From Flavobacteriales bacterium (GTDB taxonomy: Bacteria; Bacteroidota; Bacteroidia; Flavobacteriales_D; Crocinitomicaceae), in contig CANMHB010000016.1 in NCBI GenBank assembly GCA_947497485.1, positions 17,497-81,496 on the forward strand: a DNA stretch of 64,000 nt, read 5' to 3'. Numbering within the stretch: position 1 is the stretch's first letter; each line of letters begins with the position of its first letter. Both the position numbers and the translations under genes were made by a program. Shown in pieces: positions 11,404 to 21,271 of this stretch. The notes beneath the pieces are model-generated. The model did not search any database. It saw only the letters and a list, made by a program, of their open reading frames with translations, and was not told where the DNA came from.

Positions 11404-12150
11404 ATGGGATTACTTGACAATAAAATTGTTTTGATAACAGGAGCTTCACGAGGAATTGGAAAAGCAATTGCTGAGGAATGTGTGAATCAAGGTGCCACAG
11501 TTGCTTTTACCTATCTGTCTTCAGAAGAAAAAGCGCGAGCATTGGAAGCAGAATTAACTGCAAATGGAGGAAAAGCAAAAGGTTTTCGTTCAGATGCCTC
11601 TAAATTTGATGACGCTCAAAAACTTGTTGATGATGTTGTTGCTGAATTTGGGACAATCGATGTGCTAGTGAATAATGCAGGAATTACACGTGACACTTTA
11701 TTAATGCGAATGTCAGAAGAGCAATGGGATGAAGTGATTAACACGAATTTGAAGTCTGCGTTTAATTTAACCAAGGCTGTTCAGAGACCAATGCTGAAGG
11801 CACGAAGTGGTTCGATCATAAATATGTCATCGGTAGTTGGAGTTAAAGGAAATGCGGGACAAGCAAATTATGCTGCGTCAAAAGCAGGTTTAATTGGTTT
11901 TACGAAATCTGTAGCAGCCGAACTTGGTTCAAGAAATATTCGTTGCAATGCGATTGCTCCTGGATTTATTGAAACTGAAATGACAGAAGCTTTGGATCAA
12001 AAAGTGGTTGAAGAGTGGAGAAATGGAATTCCATTAAAAAGAGGGGGACAACCGATAGACGTCGCAAATGCCACTGTATTTTTAGCATCTGACATGTCAG
12101 CCTATATTACTGGTCAAACGTTGCATGTTTGCGGCGGAATGTTAATGTAA
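11404..12150 (+). CDS. fabG: 3-oxoacyl-[acyl-carrier-protein] reductase FabG
   Basis: NADPH-dependent short-chain dehydrogenase that reduces 3-oxoacyl-ACP in fatty acid elongation. The 248-aa protein has the Rossmann motif TGASRGIG (12-19), NNAG (90-93), the catalytic Ser around 142, and YAASK with Tyr156 and Lys160. The ATG at 11404 gives the standard MGLLDNKIVLITGA start; an in-frame ATG at 11386 lies inside the promoter region and is not used. It precedes hemB by 4 bases, so the two are likely cotranscribed. Confidence 0.96.
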   Translation: MGLLDNKIVLITGASRGIGKAIAEECVNQGATVAFTYLSSEEKARALEAELTANGGKAKGFRSDASKFDDAQKLVDDVVAEFGTIDVLVNNAGITRDTLLMRMSEEQWDEVINTNLKSAFNLTKAVQRPMLKARSGSIINMSSVVGVKGNAGQANYAASKAGLIGFTKSVAAELGSRNIRCNAIAPGFIETEMTEALDQKVVEEWRNGIPLKRGGQPIDVANATVFLASDMSAYITGQTLHVCGGMLM

Positions 12151-12154
12151 GTAG

Positions 12155-13126
12155 ATGAATATACGTCCGAGAAGAAATAGAAAATCAGCTGCCATTCGAA
12201 ATATGGTAGAAGAAACGAAATTAGGTGTTGAAAACCTGATTTATCCCATTTTCCTCAAAGATGGAAGCAATATCAAAGAGGAAGTTTCGTCCCTTCCTAA
12301 TAATTTTCGTTGGTCTATTGATCGTTTACTACCTGAATTGGAAGAATGTTTGAATTTAGGAATCACAACGTTCGATATTTTTCCTGCTGTTGATGAGTCC
12401 TTAAAAGATAAAATGGCTTCTTACAGTTATGCAGAAGATAATTTCTATTTGCATGCTATTCGGAGGATCAAAGAAACATTTCCTGAATTAACGTTGATGA
12501 GTGATGTCGCTTTGGATCCATACTCCTCAGATGGACACGACGGTTACGTGGAAAATGGAAAAATTCTAAACGATGAAACCCTACCAATTTTAGCAAAAAT
12601 GGCGTTGGCTCAAGCGCAGGCGGGAATTGATATCATCGGTCCATCGGATATGATGGACGGAAGGGTAGGAGTTATTCGAGAAATGTTAGATTCGAATGGA
12701 TTTACCGATGTCAGTATTATGTCATATACGGCAAAATATGCCAGTGCTTTTTATGGCCCTTTTCGAGATGCATTGAATTCAGCACCGAAATCAGGAGATA
12801 AAAAAACTTATCAAATGAATCCGGCAAATAAAAGAGAAGCTTTGTTAGAGGGTCAACTAGATTTTGAAGAAGGTGCGGATATGTTAATGGTTAAGCCAGC
12901 TCTTTGTTATTTGGACATCATTCATGTTTTGCGCGAAAATTTTTCAATTCCAATTACTGCATACAATGTGAGCGGTGAATGTGCGATGGTTTATGCAGCC
13001 GCAAAAAATGGTTGGCTAGATTACGAAAGAGCGGTAAGCGAAATGCTTTTAAGTATCAAAAGAGCTGGAGCAGATGGGATCTTAACCTATTTCGCAAAAG
13101 ACTTCGCTAATTTTAGTAAGAAATAA
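12155..13126 (+). CDS. hemB: delta-aminolevulinic acid dehydratase (porphobilinogen synthase) HemB
   Basis: Condenses two 5-aminolevulinate molecules into porphobilinogen for heme and siroheme. The 323-aa TIM barrel has both active-site lysines: Lys194 in YTAKYASAFYGPFRD and Lys247 in MLMVKPAL. The metal-binding stretch 117-130 reads DVALDPYSSDGHDG: the Cys triad of zinc enzymes is replaced by Ala/Asp residues, which places it with the Mg-dependent, Cys-less class. It lies between fabG (4-base gap) and hutH (8-base gap). Its product also feeds the siroheme genes at the end of the window. Confidence 0.97.
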   Translation: MNIRPRRNRKSAAIRNMVEETKLGVENLIYPIFLKDGSNIKEEVSSLPNNFRWSIDRLLPELEECLNLGITTFDIFPAVDESLKDKMASYSYAEDNFYLHAIRRIKETFPELTLMSDVALDPYSSDGHDGYVENGKILNDETLPILAKMALAQAQAGIDIIGPSDMMDGRVGVIREMLDSNGFTDVSIMSYTAKYASAFYGPFRDALNSAPKSGDKKTYQMNPANKREALLEGQLDFEEGADMLMVKPALCYLDIIHVLRENFSIPITAYNVSGECAMVYAAAKNGWLDYERAVSEMLLSIKRAGADGILTYFAKDFANFSKK

Positions 13127-13134
13127 CTTTAAAT

Positions 13135-14631
13135 ATGAGTGTTTATACAATTGATAATCAATGGGTAAGTATTGATGATTTTGAATCAATACTTTCATTG
13201 AATTATAAAATAACACTTGGGGAAAAATCAAAGAAGGCCATTGTCGATTGTCGTAATTTTTTGGATAGAAAAGTTGCTGAATCGGATAAATTAATCTATG
13301 GTATAAACACTGGATTTGGTTCACTTTGCAATACGGCTATATCCAATCAAGATTTAGAACAACTTCAACGTAATCTTGTTTTGTCTCATGCTTGTGGTAT
13401 GGGAGAGGCAGTTCCAACGAAAATCGTTAAACGAATGTTGCTTTTGAAAATCATGGGTTTGGCACATGGGAATTCAGGGGTGCAACTAGAAACAATAGAA
13501 CGATTAATTTTCTTTTACAATAATAACATTTTTCCTATCGTTTATGAGCAAGGAAGTCTTGGTGCCTCCGGTGATTTAGCGCCACTTGCCCATCTTTCGC
13601 TTCCATTAATTGGAGAGGGTGAAGTTTTATTTGAAGGAAATAAAATGCCATCAAAGCAAATCAATGATCGTTTTAATTTGAAGCCGATTGTTTTGAAATC
13701 AAAGGAAGGATTGGCGCTTTTGAATGGAACGCAATTCATGAGTGCTTATGCAACCTACACCCTTTCGTCTGGTTATGATTTATGGAATAAATTCAATCAA
13801 GTTGCTGCCTTATCACTTGAAGCTTATGATGGAAGAAAAGAACCTTTTCAGCAAAATGTGAATGAGATTCGAAATCAAGCTGGACAAATAGAAACGGCTA
13901 CGTTTTTTAGAAATATTTTACAAGGAAGTGAGCTTATTGATCGCCCAAAAGTTCATGTTCAAGATCCTTATTCTTTTAGATGTATTCCACAAGTTCATGG
14001 AGCGACCAAAGACACCTTGGATTTTTGTAGGCAAACGATTGAGCGCGAAATAAATGCAGTAACTGACAATCCAACCATTTTTACAGATGAAGATGATGTT
14101 GTTTCAGCGGGTAACTTTCATGGTCAGCCACTTGCACTTGCTATGGACTATCTTTCAATTGCGATATCAGAGCTTGGAAGTATTTCTGAACGAAGGACAT
14201 ATAAATTAATTTCAGGAACACGCGATTTGCCAGCTTTTCTAGTTGCCAATCCGGGGTTAAATTCTGGATTAATGATCGTGCATTATACATGCGCGTCGAT
14301 TGTTAGTCAAAACAAGCAACTTTGTACGCCAGCATCTATTGATACAATTGATTCAAGTAATGGGCAAGAAGACCATGTTAGCATGGGAGCAAATGCTGCA
14401 ACAAAACTTTTTCGAATCGTTGATAATTGTTATTCGATATTAGGAATTGAATTATTGACAGCGGCACAAGCATTCGAATTTAAAAGGCCTGTAATGTCAA
14501 GTGATTTTATTGAAAACCTTTATCGTGAATATCGAAAAAGTGTCAATTTCATTAGCCAAGATGAATATAGTGCTGAAAAAATGATTGATTCGAAACAATT
14601 TGTCCTAAGAAAAATGAAACGATATGAATGA
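13135..14631 (+). CDS. hutH: histidine ammonia-lyase
   Basis: Removes ammonia from histidine to give urocanate, using the autocatalytic MIO cofactor formed from Ala144-Ser145-Gly146 in GSLGASGDLAPLAH. Tyr55 (YGINTGFG) is the conserved catalytic Tyr. The selectivity position is Ser84-His85 (LVLSHACG), typical of histidine rather than tyrosine or phenylalanine lyases. The 498-aa length is normal. No hutU, hutI or hutG is adjacent; neighbours are hemB and a small membrane protein overlapping by 8 bases, so the physiological role (catabolism versus specialised metabolism) is open. Confidence 0.93.
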   Translation: MSVYTIDNQWVSIDDFESILSLNYKITLGEKSKKAIVDCRNFLDRKVAESDKLIYGINTGFGSLCNTAISNQDLEQLQRNLVLSHACGMGEAVPTKIVKRMLLLKIMGLAHGNSGVQLETIERLIFFYNNNIFPIVYEQGSLGASGDLAPLAHLSLPLIGEGEVLFEGNKMPSKQINDRFNLKPIVLKSKEGLALLNGTQFMSAYATYTLSSGYDLWNKFNQVAALSLEAYDGRKEPFQQNVNEIRNQAGQIETATFFRNILQGSELIDRPKVHVQDPYSFRCIPQVHGATKDTLDFCRQTIEREINAVTDNPTIFTDEDDVVSAGNFHGQPLALAMDYLSIAISELGSISERRTYKLISGTRDLPAFLVANPGLNSGLMIVHYTCASIVSQNKQLCTPASIDTIDSSNGQEDHVSMGANAATKLFRIVDNCYSILGIELLTAAQAFEFKRPVMSSDFIENLYREYRKSVNFISQDEYSAEKMIDSKQFVLRKMKRYE

Positions 14632-15139
14632 ATTAAAGGAACCGAGTAAATCCTCAAAAATCCCGCAGTTATTGCTTGTTACCGGAATTTTATCAATTAT
14701 CGGAACGAGTATGACAATCTTATCAGGAATTCGATCTCTCATTGCAGGAAAACCTAAAGAAGAGGATATTACTGAGGTTAAATTAGAAATGGCAAGGTCT
14801 TTGGAAGAGGCACGAAAGAATAATATCAATTTTTTGGAAGATTTGATTAAAAATGTTCAAATAATGCTAGACGCAATGTATGAGAATTTCATCATCTATA
14901 CGCTTGTTGCTTCATTAGTTGCAGGAGTTGGTTTAGCTGGTGCGATTTTAATGATACGAAGAAAAGAAATCGGATTTCATCTTTACATCATTTATTGTTT
15001 TTTGTATATTGCTCAAAGTTATTTGTTTGTTCCTCCATCAAATGTTCCATTAATAATGGTGTTATTTAATATTTTTGTTTCAGGAATTTTTATTTACATT
15101 TATTCTCGAAATATTAATTGGTTTAGAAAATTGGATTAA
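14624..15139 (+). CDS. small integral membrane protein, unknown function
   Basis: 171 aa with one hydrophobic segment near the N-terminus (about 14-34), a charged amphipathic stretch (about 42-75) and three further hydrophobic segments (about 88-108, 116-135, 139-160). The first TM and the charged helix together suggest a short periplasmic or cytoplasmic loop with coiled-coil tendency. The start codon overlaps the hutH stop by 8 bases, so it is probably cotranscribed. I do not recognise a family. Confidence 0.75.
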   Translation: MNELKEPSKSSKIPQLLLVTGILSIIGTSMTILSGIRSLIAGKPKEEDITEVKLEMARSLEEARKNNINFLEDLIKNVQIMLDAMYENFIIYTLVASLVAGVGLAGAILMIRRKEIGFHLYIIYCFLYIAQSYLFVPPSNVPLIMVLFNIFVSGIFIYIYSRNINWFRKLD

Positions 15140-15160
15140 TTAAAATTAAATTTAAAAGTT

Positions 15161-15721
15161 ATGAAAAAGTTATTATTATCGATTTTTTTAGGGGTAGGTC
15201 TATCCGTAAGTGCTCAATCAACTAAAACCTACGGAGGAGTCAAATTTCCAACAACCATTGAAATAGGAAAGACTTCACTCGAATTAAATGGTGGCGGTAT
15301 AAGAGAAAAATATTTTATGGATTTATATGCTGCTGGATTATATCTTTCAAAGAAAACAGATGATGCAGGGAAGATAATTTATGGAGATTCAGAACAGGCA
15401 ATTCACATAAAAATAATCTCAAGTATGGTTACAAGAGAAAAATTCATTGAATCAACGACGGAAGGATTTAAAAATGCAGGACATGGCAAAGCTACTGATG
15501 CTGATATTAAAAAATTCATGGGCTTTTTCTCAGATGAGTTTAAGATTGGAGACAAAATTCATTTGGAATATTCACCTGAAAAAGGTACAGTTGTTAAGAA
15601 AAATGGAACGGTAAAAGGTACTATGCCTGGAATCGAATTCAAAAAAGCACTTTTTGCTATTTGGCTTGGTTCAAAACCAGCATCTGCTGATTTGAAGAAA
15701 GGAATGCTCGGAAAGAACTAA
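15161..15721 (+). CDS. secreted chalcone-isomerase-like protein
   Basis: 186-aa exported protein. A signal peptide (MKKLLLSIFLGVGLSVSAQ) precedes a domain like the bacterial chalcone isomerase-like family: YGGVKFPTTIEIGKTSLELNG, then REKYFMDLYAAGLYLSKK and the C-terminal GTMPGIEFKKALFAIWLG. In bacteria this fold generally acts as a fatty-acid or lipid-binding module and not as a flavonoid enzyme. It is followed by a strong terminator, so the fabG-to-here run probably ends at this gene. Confidence 0.85.
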   Translation: MKKLLLSIFLGVGLSVSAQSTKTYGGVKFPTTIEIGKTSLELNGGGIREKYFMDLYAAGLYLSKKTDDAGKIIYGDSEQAIHIKIISSMVTREKFIESTTEGFKNAGHGKATDADIKKFMGFFSDEFKIGDKIHLEYSPEKGTVVKKNGTVKGTMPGIEFKKALFAIWLGSKPASADLKKGMLGKN

Positions 15722-15742
15722 AATTCTAAAAATAAATCTTTT

Positions 15743-15768
15743 AAAGGCCGATTTTTCGGCCTTTTTTG
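15743..15768 (+). terminator. rho-independent terminator
   Basis: Perfect 8-bp GC-rich stem AAAGGCCG / CGGCCTTT with a 6-base loop, running into a T tract. It sits 21 bases after the chalcone-isomerase-like gene. Confidence 0.88.
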
Positions 15769-15814
15769 TTTATAGTTAGGAAGGCTATAATTAAATTAAA
15801 TCTTAATTTTTACG

Positions 15815-15822
15815 TACTTTTG
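15815..15822 (+). promoter_or_regulatory. -7 promoter element for the ABC-F gene (TACTTTTG)
   Basis: Perfect TAnnTTTG match 16 bases upstream of the ABC-F start codon and downstream of a terminator, so the gene likely has its own promoter. Confidence 0.55.
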
Positions 15823-15835
15823 CAAAAAAAAATAG

Positions 15836-17461
<1,626 letters not shown>

Positions 17462-17472
17462 TATTTATCGTT

Positions 17473-19197
17473 ATGATTCAGTATGAGTTAAACTGCAATT
17501 TCCCAAATCAACATTACATTCAGTTTAAAGCAATTTTCCCAGTAAATGAATCAGTTACGATTTTAAAATTATCTGTCTGGCGTCCCGGTCGTTATGAATT
17601 AGGAAATTTTGCCAAAAATATTCGAAATTTCAGGGTTTATAGTTCTCAAAATAAATCGATTGAGTTCAAGAAAATTGACAAAAGTTCTTGGGAGATTCAG
17701 TCTGAAAATGAAAGTGAGATTTTTATTGAGTATGAATATTTTGCTTCAGAACTAAACGCAGGTTCATCTTTTCTGGATGAAACTCAATTATATGTTAATC
17801 CTGTTAATTGCATTTTCTATTCGGATAACTCCAAAGATGAGGAATATTGTTTGAAATTGAATATCCCCTCAAATTGGGAAATTGCTACTTCTCTGAAAAT
17901 TGAAAATAGTTCACTTTTTGCAACGAATTACGAGGAATTAGCTGATAGTCCATTTATTTGTTCCCACTATTTAGCAAAGGAAACGTATGAAGTCGAGCAA
18001 ATTAAGTTTCACATTTGGTTCAACAAACAGAAATTTATTGATTGGGATCGACTTAAAAAAGATTTTGTGCGATTCACTCAAAAACAAATTCAAGCGTTTG
18101 GTCATTTTCCGGCAAACGAGTTTCATTTTTTAATTCATTCACTACCGTATGCTGCATATCATGGCGTTGAACATTTAAAAAGTACAGTAATTACTTTGGG
18201 GCCATCATATGATATTTTCGGATCCCAATACAATGAGCTTCTAGGAGTTTCATCACATGAATTATATCATGTTTGGAATGTTAAAAGCATTCGGCCAAAA
18301 GAAATGTATCCATACAATTTTGAAAAGGAAAATTATTCTTCCCTTGGCTATGTTTACGAGGGTGTTACAACCTATATGGGTGATCTGTATCTTCTTAAAA
18401 GTGGCGTATTTAATCTTTCAACTTATTTAAATGAATTAAATAAACAACTTCAAAAGCATTATGATAATCCAGGGAGATACAATTATTCTGTAGCTCAATC
18501 TTCATTAGATACTTGGTTGGATGGTTACGTTCAGGGGGCTCCAGGTAGAAAAGTTTCTATTTATACGGAAGGCTGTTTGCTTGCTTTTGTGGCGGACATC
18601 ATGATACGTAAAGCTGCCCAAAACAAATACGGAATTGAAGAAGTCATGAAACGACTCTATGTTGATATTGCGCAGCAGGAAAAAGGATATGAACAAGCCG
18701 ATTATAAGCTTATTTTAGAAGATGTTTCTGGGTTATCTTTTGATGATTATTTTGAGAATTATATCAATGGGACAAGACCATATGATGAATTAGTTATGAA
18801 TGCTTTGAACTATCTTGGTTTGGAATTGGTTCAAAAACCTTCTTCTTTATATTCTGAATCAAAACTTGGATTCAAAGTCCTTTCAAAAGGGAAAAATTTT
18901 GTAGTTCAAGCAATACATCCTCAAAGTCCGGCTGCTTTGGGAGGATTAAGTCTTGGTGATGAAATTACTGCGGTGAATGACATTCGTTTAAATGGTGATT
19001 TAAATCAATGGTTGCAATATTTCGATTCAGAACAAAAATCTCTTACGATTAGCAGAGAAGGTAGAATGATGAACATCCAATTAACTGGATCGGACAATTG
19101 CTATTATTTCGATTACAAAATTCTTTTGTCCAACTTAATCACAGGTGATCAAATGAATAATCTTAGATCTTGGGGTGAGGAGGGGATCGATTTTTAA
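17473..19197 (+). CDS. M61 family aminopeptidase with PDZ domain
   Basis: 574-aa zinc metallopeptidase of the M61 (glycyl aminopeptidase-like) family. It has an N-terminal beta domain with RPGRYELGNFAKNI, the HELYH zinc motif (His262, Glu263, His266) followed by VWNVKSIRP, the third ligand Glu in GYVYEGVTTYMGDL, and a C-terminal PDZ domain (about 455-530, HPQSPAALGGLSLGDEITAVN). No signal peptide is visible, so a cytoplasmic location is likely. It starts 11 bases after the ABC-F gene and ends convergently with the sigma-partner gene. Confidence 0.92.
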   Translation: MIQYELNCNFPNQHYIQFKAIFPVNESVTILKLSVWRPGRYELGNFAKNIRNFRVYSSQNKSIEFKKIDKSSWEIQSENESEIFIEYEYFASELNAGSSFLDETQLYVNPVNCIFYSDNSKDEEYCLKLNIPSNWEIATSLKIENSSLFATNYEELADSPFICSHYLAKETYEVEQIKFHIWFNKQKFIDWDRLKKDFVRFTQKQIQAFGHFPANEFHFLIHSLPYAAYHGVEHLKSTVITLGPSYDIFGSQYNELLGVSSHELYHVWNVKSIRPKEMYPYNFEKENYSSLGYVYEGVTTYMGDLYLLKSGVFNLSTYLNELNKQLQKHYDNPGRYNYSVAQSSLDTWLDGYVQGAPGRKVSIYTEGCLLAFVADIMIRKAAQNKYGIEEVMKRLYVDIAQQEKGYEQADYKLILEDVSGLSFDDYFENYINGTRPYDELVMNALNYLGLELVQKPSSLYSESKLGFKVLSKGKNFVVQAIHPQSPAALGGLSLGDEITAVNDIRLNGDLNQWLQYFDSEQKSLTISREGRMMNIQLTGSDNCYYFDYKILLSNLITGDQMNNLRSWGEEGIDF

Positions 19198-19201
19198 TTT
19201 T

Positions 19202-19927
19202 CTAATTTGAACTGAAGTCATTTTTCAAATGCTTTCTAACAGCTTCGCGAATATCCAAGTTTTCTGCATTGATTAGTTCCATAAGTAATTTTCTAGCCTT
19301 CTTTAATTGACCGTTTTCCCATGTATAGATAGCAATAAAATATAAGCTTTGATCGTGAAAAACACTTTCCGTTTTTAAATTCAATTGGAAATAATAATTT
19401 GCTTTTTTTGAGTCTTTGAGGTTTCTGTAAACTATTCCGCCATAATACAAGGTAGTATCATTTTTTGCTGCCGATTTTTCAATTTTGAGCCAAACTTTTT
19501 CAGCCTCTTGAGTAGTTTTCTCCTTAATGGCAAACATCAATTCGGCCCAGTTGATTTTCGTTTCCTCTGACATGTAAATTGGAATCCCAGGATCTTCATA
19601 CAAACCTGCGATTTCTAGTTTCTCTTTTGAATTCGATCCTGAATAGCTGAAATAAAGCAACGAACCAATTCCAAAAATAATTAAGAAAACAGCAGCATAT
19701 TTCAATAAAACAAAGTATTTTTTTCCGCTTGTTGATGTTGATTTGAATAATTTTTCCGTTTCTGATAGGTATTTTTCAATCTCCGAGGTATTTCCATGAA
19801 AATGGTCATAAAGTGAAATAAATCCTTTAATCTCTTCCGATTGTGTTGTATCCAAACGTAGTTTTTTAACTACATTTTTTAAATGTTCAGGATTTTGAAG
19901 TAATAATTTTAAATCATTCAATTCCAT
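19202..19927 (-). CDS. one-TM protein with extracytoplasmic TPR-like domain, probable ECF sigma partner
   Basis: 241 aa from the ATG at 19927, which overlaps the sigma-factor gene by 10 bases. The N-terminal 70 residues are cytoplasmic and helical, then one TM segment (about 72-94), then a helical, TPR-like outer part (SKKANYYFQLNLK, YTWENGQLKKARKLL). After the TM lies EDPGIPIYMS (111-120), a motif I recall from Bacteroidota proteins encoded beside ECF sigma factors and CHAT proteins; that recollection is unverified. No zinc anti-sigma motif is seen, so anti-sigma activity is an inference from topology and gene order. In-frame ATGs at 19948 and 19960 would lengthen it slightly. Confidence 0.75.
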   Translation of the reverse strand: MELNDLKLLLQNPEHLKNVVKKLRLDTTQSEEIKGFISLYDHFHGNTSEIEKYLSETEKLFKSTSTSGKKYFVLLKYAAVFLIIFGIGSLLYFSYSGSNSKEKLEIAGLYEDPGIPIYMSEETKINWAELMFAIKEKTTQEAEKVWLKIEKSAAKNDTTLYYGGIVYRNLKDSKKANYYFQLNLKTESVFHDQSLYFIAIYTWENGQLKKARKLLMELINAENLDIREAVRKHLKNDFSSN

Positions 19928-20478
19928 ATAAAATGTATCAAAAGGCATATATGGTGCCACAATTTAATAATTCGTTTTCGTGATAAACTCAATTTATTCC
20001 GAACGGTTTTCTCTGAAATTTGAAATTCATCACCAATCTCATGATTTGTAAAACCTTTAAGATGTAACTTGATGATTTTTCGTTCATCCGCTGTTAGTTC
20101 ATTCAAGCATTGTTCCAGATGTTTAATTATATCTGACATTTCTTGCGTGTCATTTATCGAGTATAGTTCTTGATGATTCAATATTTGTAATCTGCCGGCT
20201 TCAATCTTTAAATAATCTAAACATTTATTACGAACGATTGTCAAAAGGAAAGCGTATACATTTTTAACTTTCGACCAATGGAGTCTTCGTTCGTCAGAAT
20301 TCATTTCAACTAAAGAGACGAATAACTCACCCACGATGTCCCGTGCCGTTTCTGGATTTCTTGTATAATAAATGGCTCGGAAAACAAGTTTTTCAAATAG
20401 AAATTCATACAATTCTCCTAAAGCACTGTTGTTGCCATTAACGTATTGATTCCAATATTTGATTTGATCCTCCGTCAC
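19918..20478 (-). CDS. ECF-type RNA polymerase sigma factor
   Basis: 186-aa sigma-70 family factor with region 2 (ALGELYEFLFEKLVFRAIYYT...ARDIVGELFVSLVE) and region 4 (LNELTADERKIIKLHLKGFTNHEIGDEF...KTVRNKLSLSRKRI). The only plausible start is a GTG at 20478; the first internal ATG would delete region 2.1. A perfect -7 element TACTTTTG lies four bases before the GTG, suggesting a leaderless transcript. The gene is divergent from the mini-HTH pair and is followed, overlapping, by a one-TM partner, which is the usual arrangement for a sigma/anti-sigma pair. Targets are unknown; the CHAT gene 2 kb away is a candidate. Confidence 0.9.
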   Translation of the reverse strand: MTEDQIKYWNQYVNGNNSALGELYEFLFEKLVFRAIYYTRNPETARDIVGELFVSLVEMNSDERRLHWSKVKNVYAFLLTIVRNKCLDYLKIEAGRLQILNHQELYSINDTQEMSDIIKHLEQCLNELTADERKIIKLHLKGFTNHEIGDEFQISEKTVRNKLSLSRKRIIKLWHHICLLIHFIWN

Positions 20479-20482
20479 TTAT

Positions 20483-20490
20483 CAAAAGTA
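20483..20490 (-). promoter_or_regulatory. -7 element TACTTTTG, four bases before a GTG start
   Basis: Perfect TAnnTTTG on the minus strand. Only the bases ATAA separate it from the sigma-factor GTG, so the transcript would begin at or within a base or two of the start codon. Confidence 0.55.
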
Positions 20491-20501
20491 GAAAATGTTA
20501 T

Positions 20502-20533
20502 CTTTCTTTTTTCTGCTTTGGCAAAAAAGTAAG
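20502..20533 (+). repeat. dispersed hairpin repeat, copy 2 (GCTTTGG loop)
   Basis: Inverted repeat with arms CTTTCTTTTTT and AAAAAAGTAAG (one mismatch) around a loop containing GCTTTGG. Same loop and arms as the copy at 8858-8887. It lies in the divergent gap between the sigma factor and the mini-HTH genes. Confidence 0.6.
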
Positions 20534-20671
20534 AGAAGAAATCCTCAAACTGAATTTATATTTCACACTATTACATTTTTTTTGCAACTAATTTTAGGGA
20601 ATATGTTAAGTGTGATTCATTTTTTTTCGGGACAATTTTAAAAGTTATTCGACTTAATATAAAATCAAACG

Positions 20672-20902
20672 ATGAATATTTCCAAAATAAAGAACCTCAT
20701 TCATTTGATAGAAAAAGAACGAACGGGAACGCCGAAGGAATTAGCAAAGCGATTGGAACTTTCTGAAAGAATGGTTTACAATTATGTTGGTATCTTGAGA
20801 AAAGATCTAAATGCACCTGTAGTTTACAACCGCTTTCGACAAACCTATCAATTTCAGGAGCCGGGGCAATTGGTGTGGGAATGGATGTCGTATGCAAATT
20901 AA
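20672..20902 (+). CDS. mini helix-turn-helix protein 1
   Basis: 76-aa protein made of little more than a winged HTH of the HTH_11/DeoR-like kind: helix 1 (IKNLIHLIEKERTGTP), helix 2 (KELAKRLEL), recognition helix (SERMVYNYVGILRKDL) and a short beta wing (APVVYNRFRQTYQF). No effector domain is present. It is clearly paralogous to the next gene, 13 bases downstream, sharing TGTP, SERM, Y-Y-L-K and the APxxY-K/R-T-Y pattern. Such proteins recur in Bacteroidota, but I know of no assigned function. It is likely a DNA-binding protein, perhaps acting as a heterodimer with its neighbour. Confidence 0.8.
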   Translation: MNISKIKNLIHLIEKERTGTPKELAKRLELSERMVYNYVGILRKDLNAPVVYNRFRQTYQFQEPGQLVWEWMSYAN

Positions 20903-20915
20903 AAATTACAACTAA

Positions 20916-21167
20916 ATGAAAATTAGGACGTTAGTGAGTATAATCGAATTCATTAAAGAAGATAAAACGGGAACTCCTCAAGATTTTTCAAAAAAAGTGA
21001 AAATCTCCGAACGCATGTTGTATAAATATATTGAGCTCTTAAAGCAGGAATTTAAAGCGCCTATTAAATACGATAAAATTCGTAAAACCTATTATTTCAG
21101 CGAAAATGGAACACTTAATTTGAGTTGGAAACCCAAAAAAATACAAACTGAAATAGAATTGCATTAA
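20916..21167 (+). CDS. mini helix-turn-helix protein 2 (paralogue)
   Basis: 83-aa paralogue of the preceding gene with the same winged-HTH layout: IVEFIKEDKTGTP-like helix 1, helix 2 (QDFSKKVKI), recognition helix (SERMLYKYIELLKQEF) and wing (APIKYDKIRKTYYF), then a short basic tail (SWKPKKIQTE). Identity to its neighbour is moderate, so the duplication is not recent. The gene is followed by a GC-richer, structured stretch ahead of a secreted protein. It is probably cotranscribed with copy 1. Function unknown. Confidence 0.8.
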   Translation: MKIRTLVSIIEFIKEDKTGTPQDFSKKVKISERMLYKYIELLKQEFKAPIKYDKIRKTYYFSENGTLNLSWKPKKIQTEIELH

Positions 21168-21199
21168 AGTATGATTATTTTGCATACAATTTAAATAGT

Positions 21200-21249
21200 C
21201 TTGCTGCTGCTTTCAGCAAGGGCGGAACCTGAAAAGCCGATGAGTAGGG
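21200..21249 (+). ncRNA. possible structured leader RNA
   Basis: A GC-rich island in AT-rich DNA. It has a perfect 7-bp hairpin CTTGCTG / CAGCAAG (21200-21206 with 21214-21220), directly followed by a stretch where GGC (21221-21223) can pair with GCC (21236-21238) and CCT (21228-21230) with AGG (21246-21248), which would make a small H-type pseudoknot. It ends 22 bases before the start codon of the secreted protein. No riboswitch class I know matches; a plain attenuator or chance are alternatives. Confidence 0.3.
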
Positions 21250-21271
21250 AAAGTTAATTAAACAAATTTTT

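Noticed and set aside
21236..21258. Hammerhead ribozyme-like GATGAG...GAAA
   Set aside because: The core needs CTGATGA and a following CGAAAC-type segment with flanking stems; here the bases read CCGATGAG and GGGAAAG and do not form the three stems.
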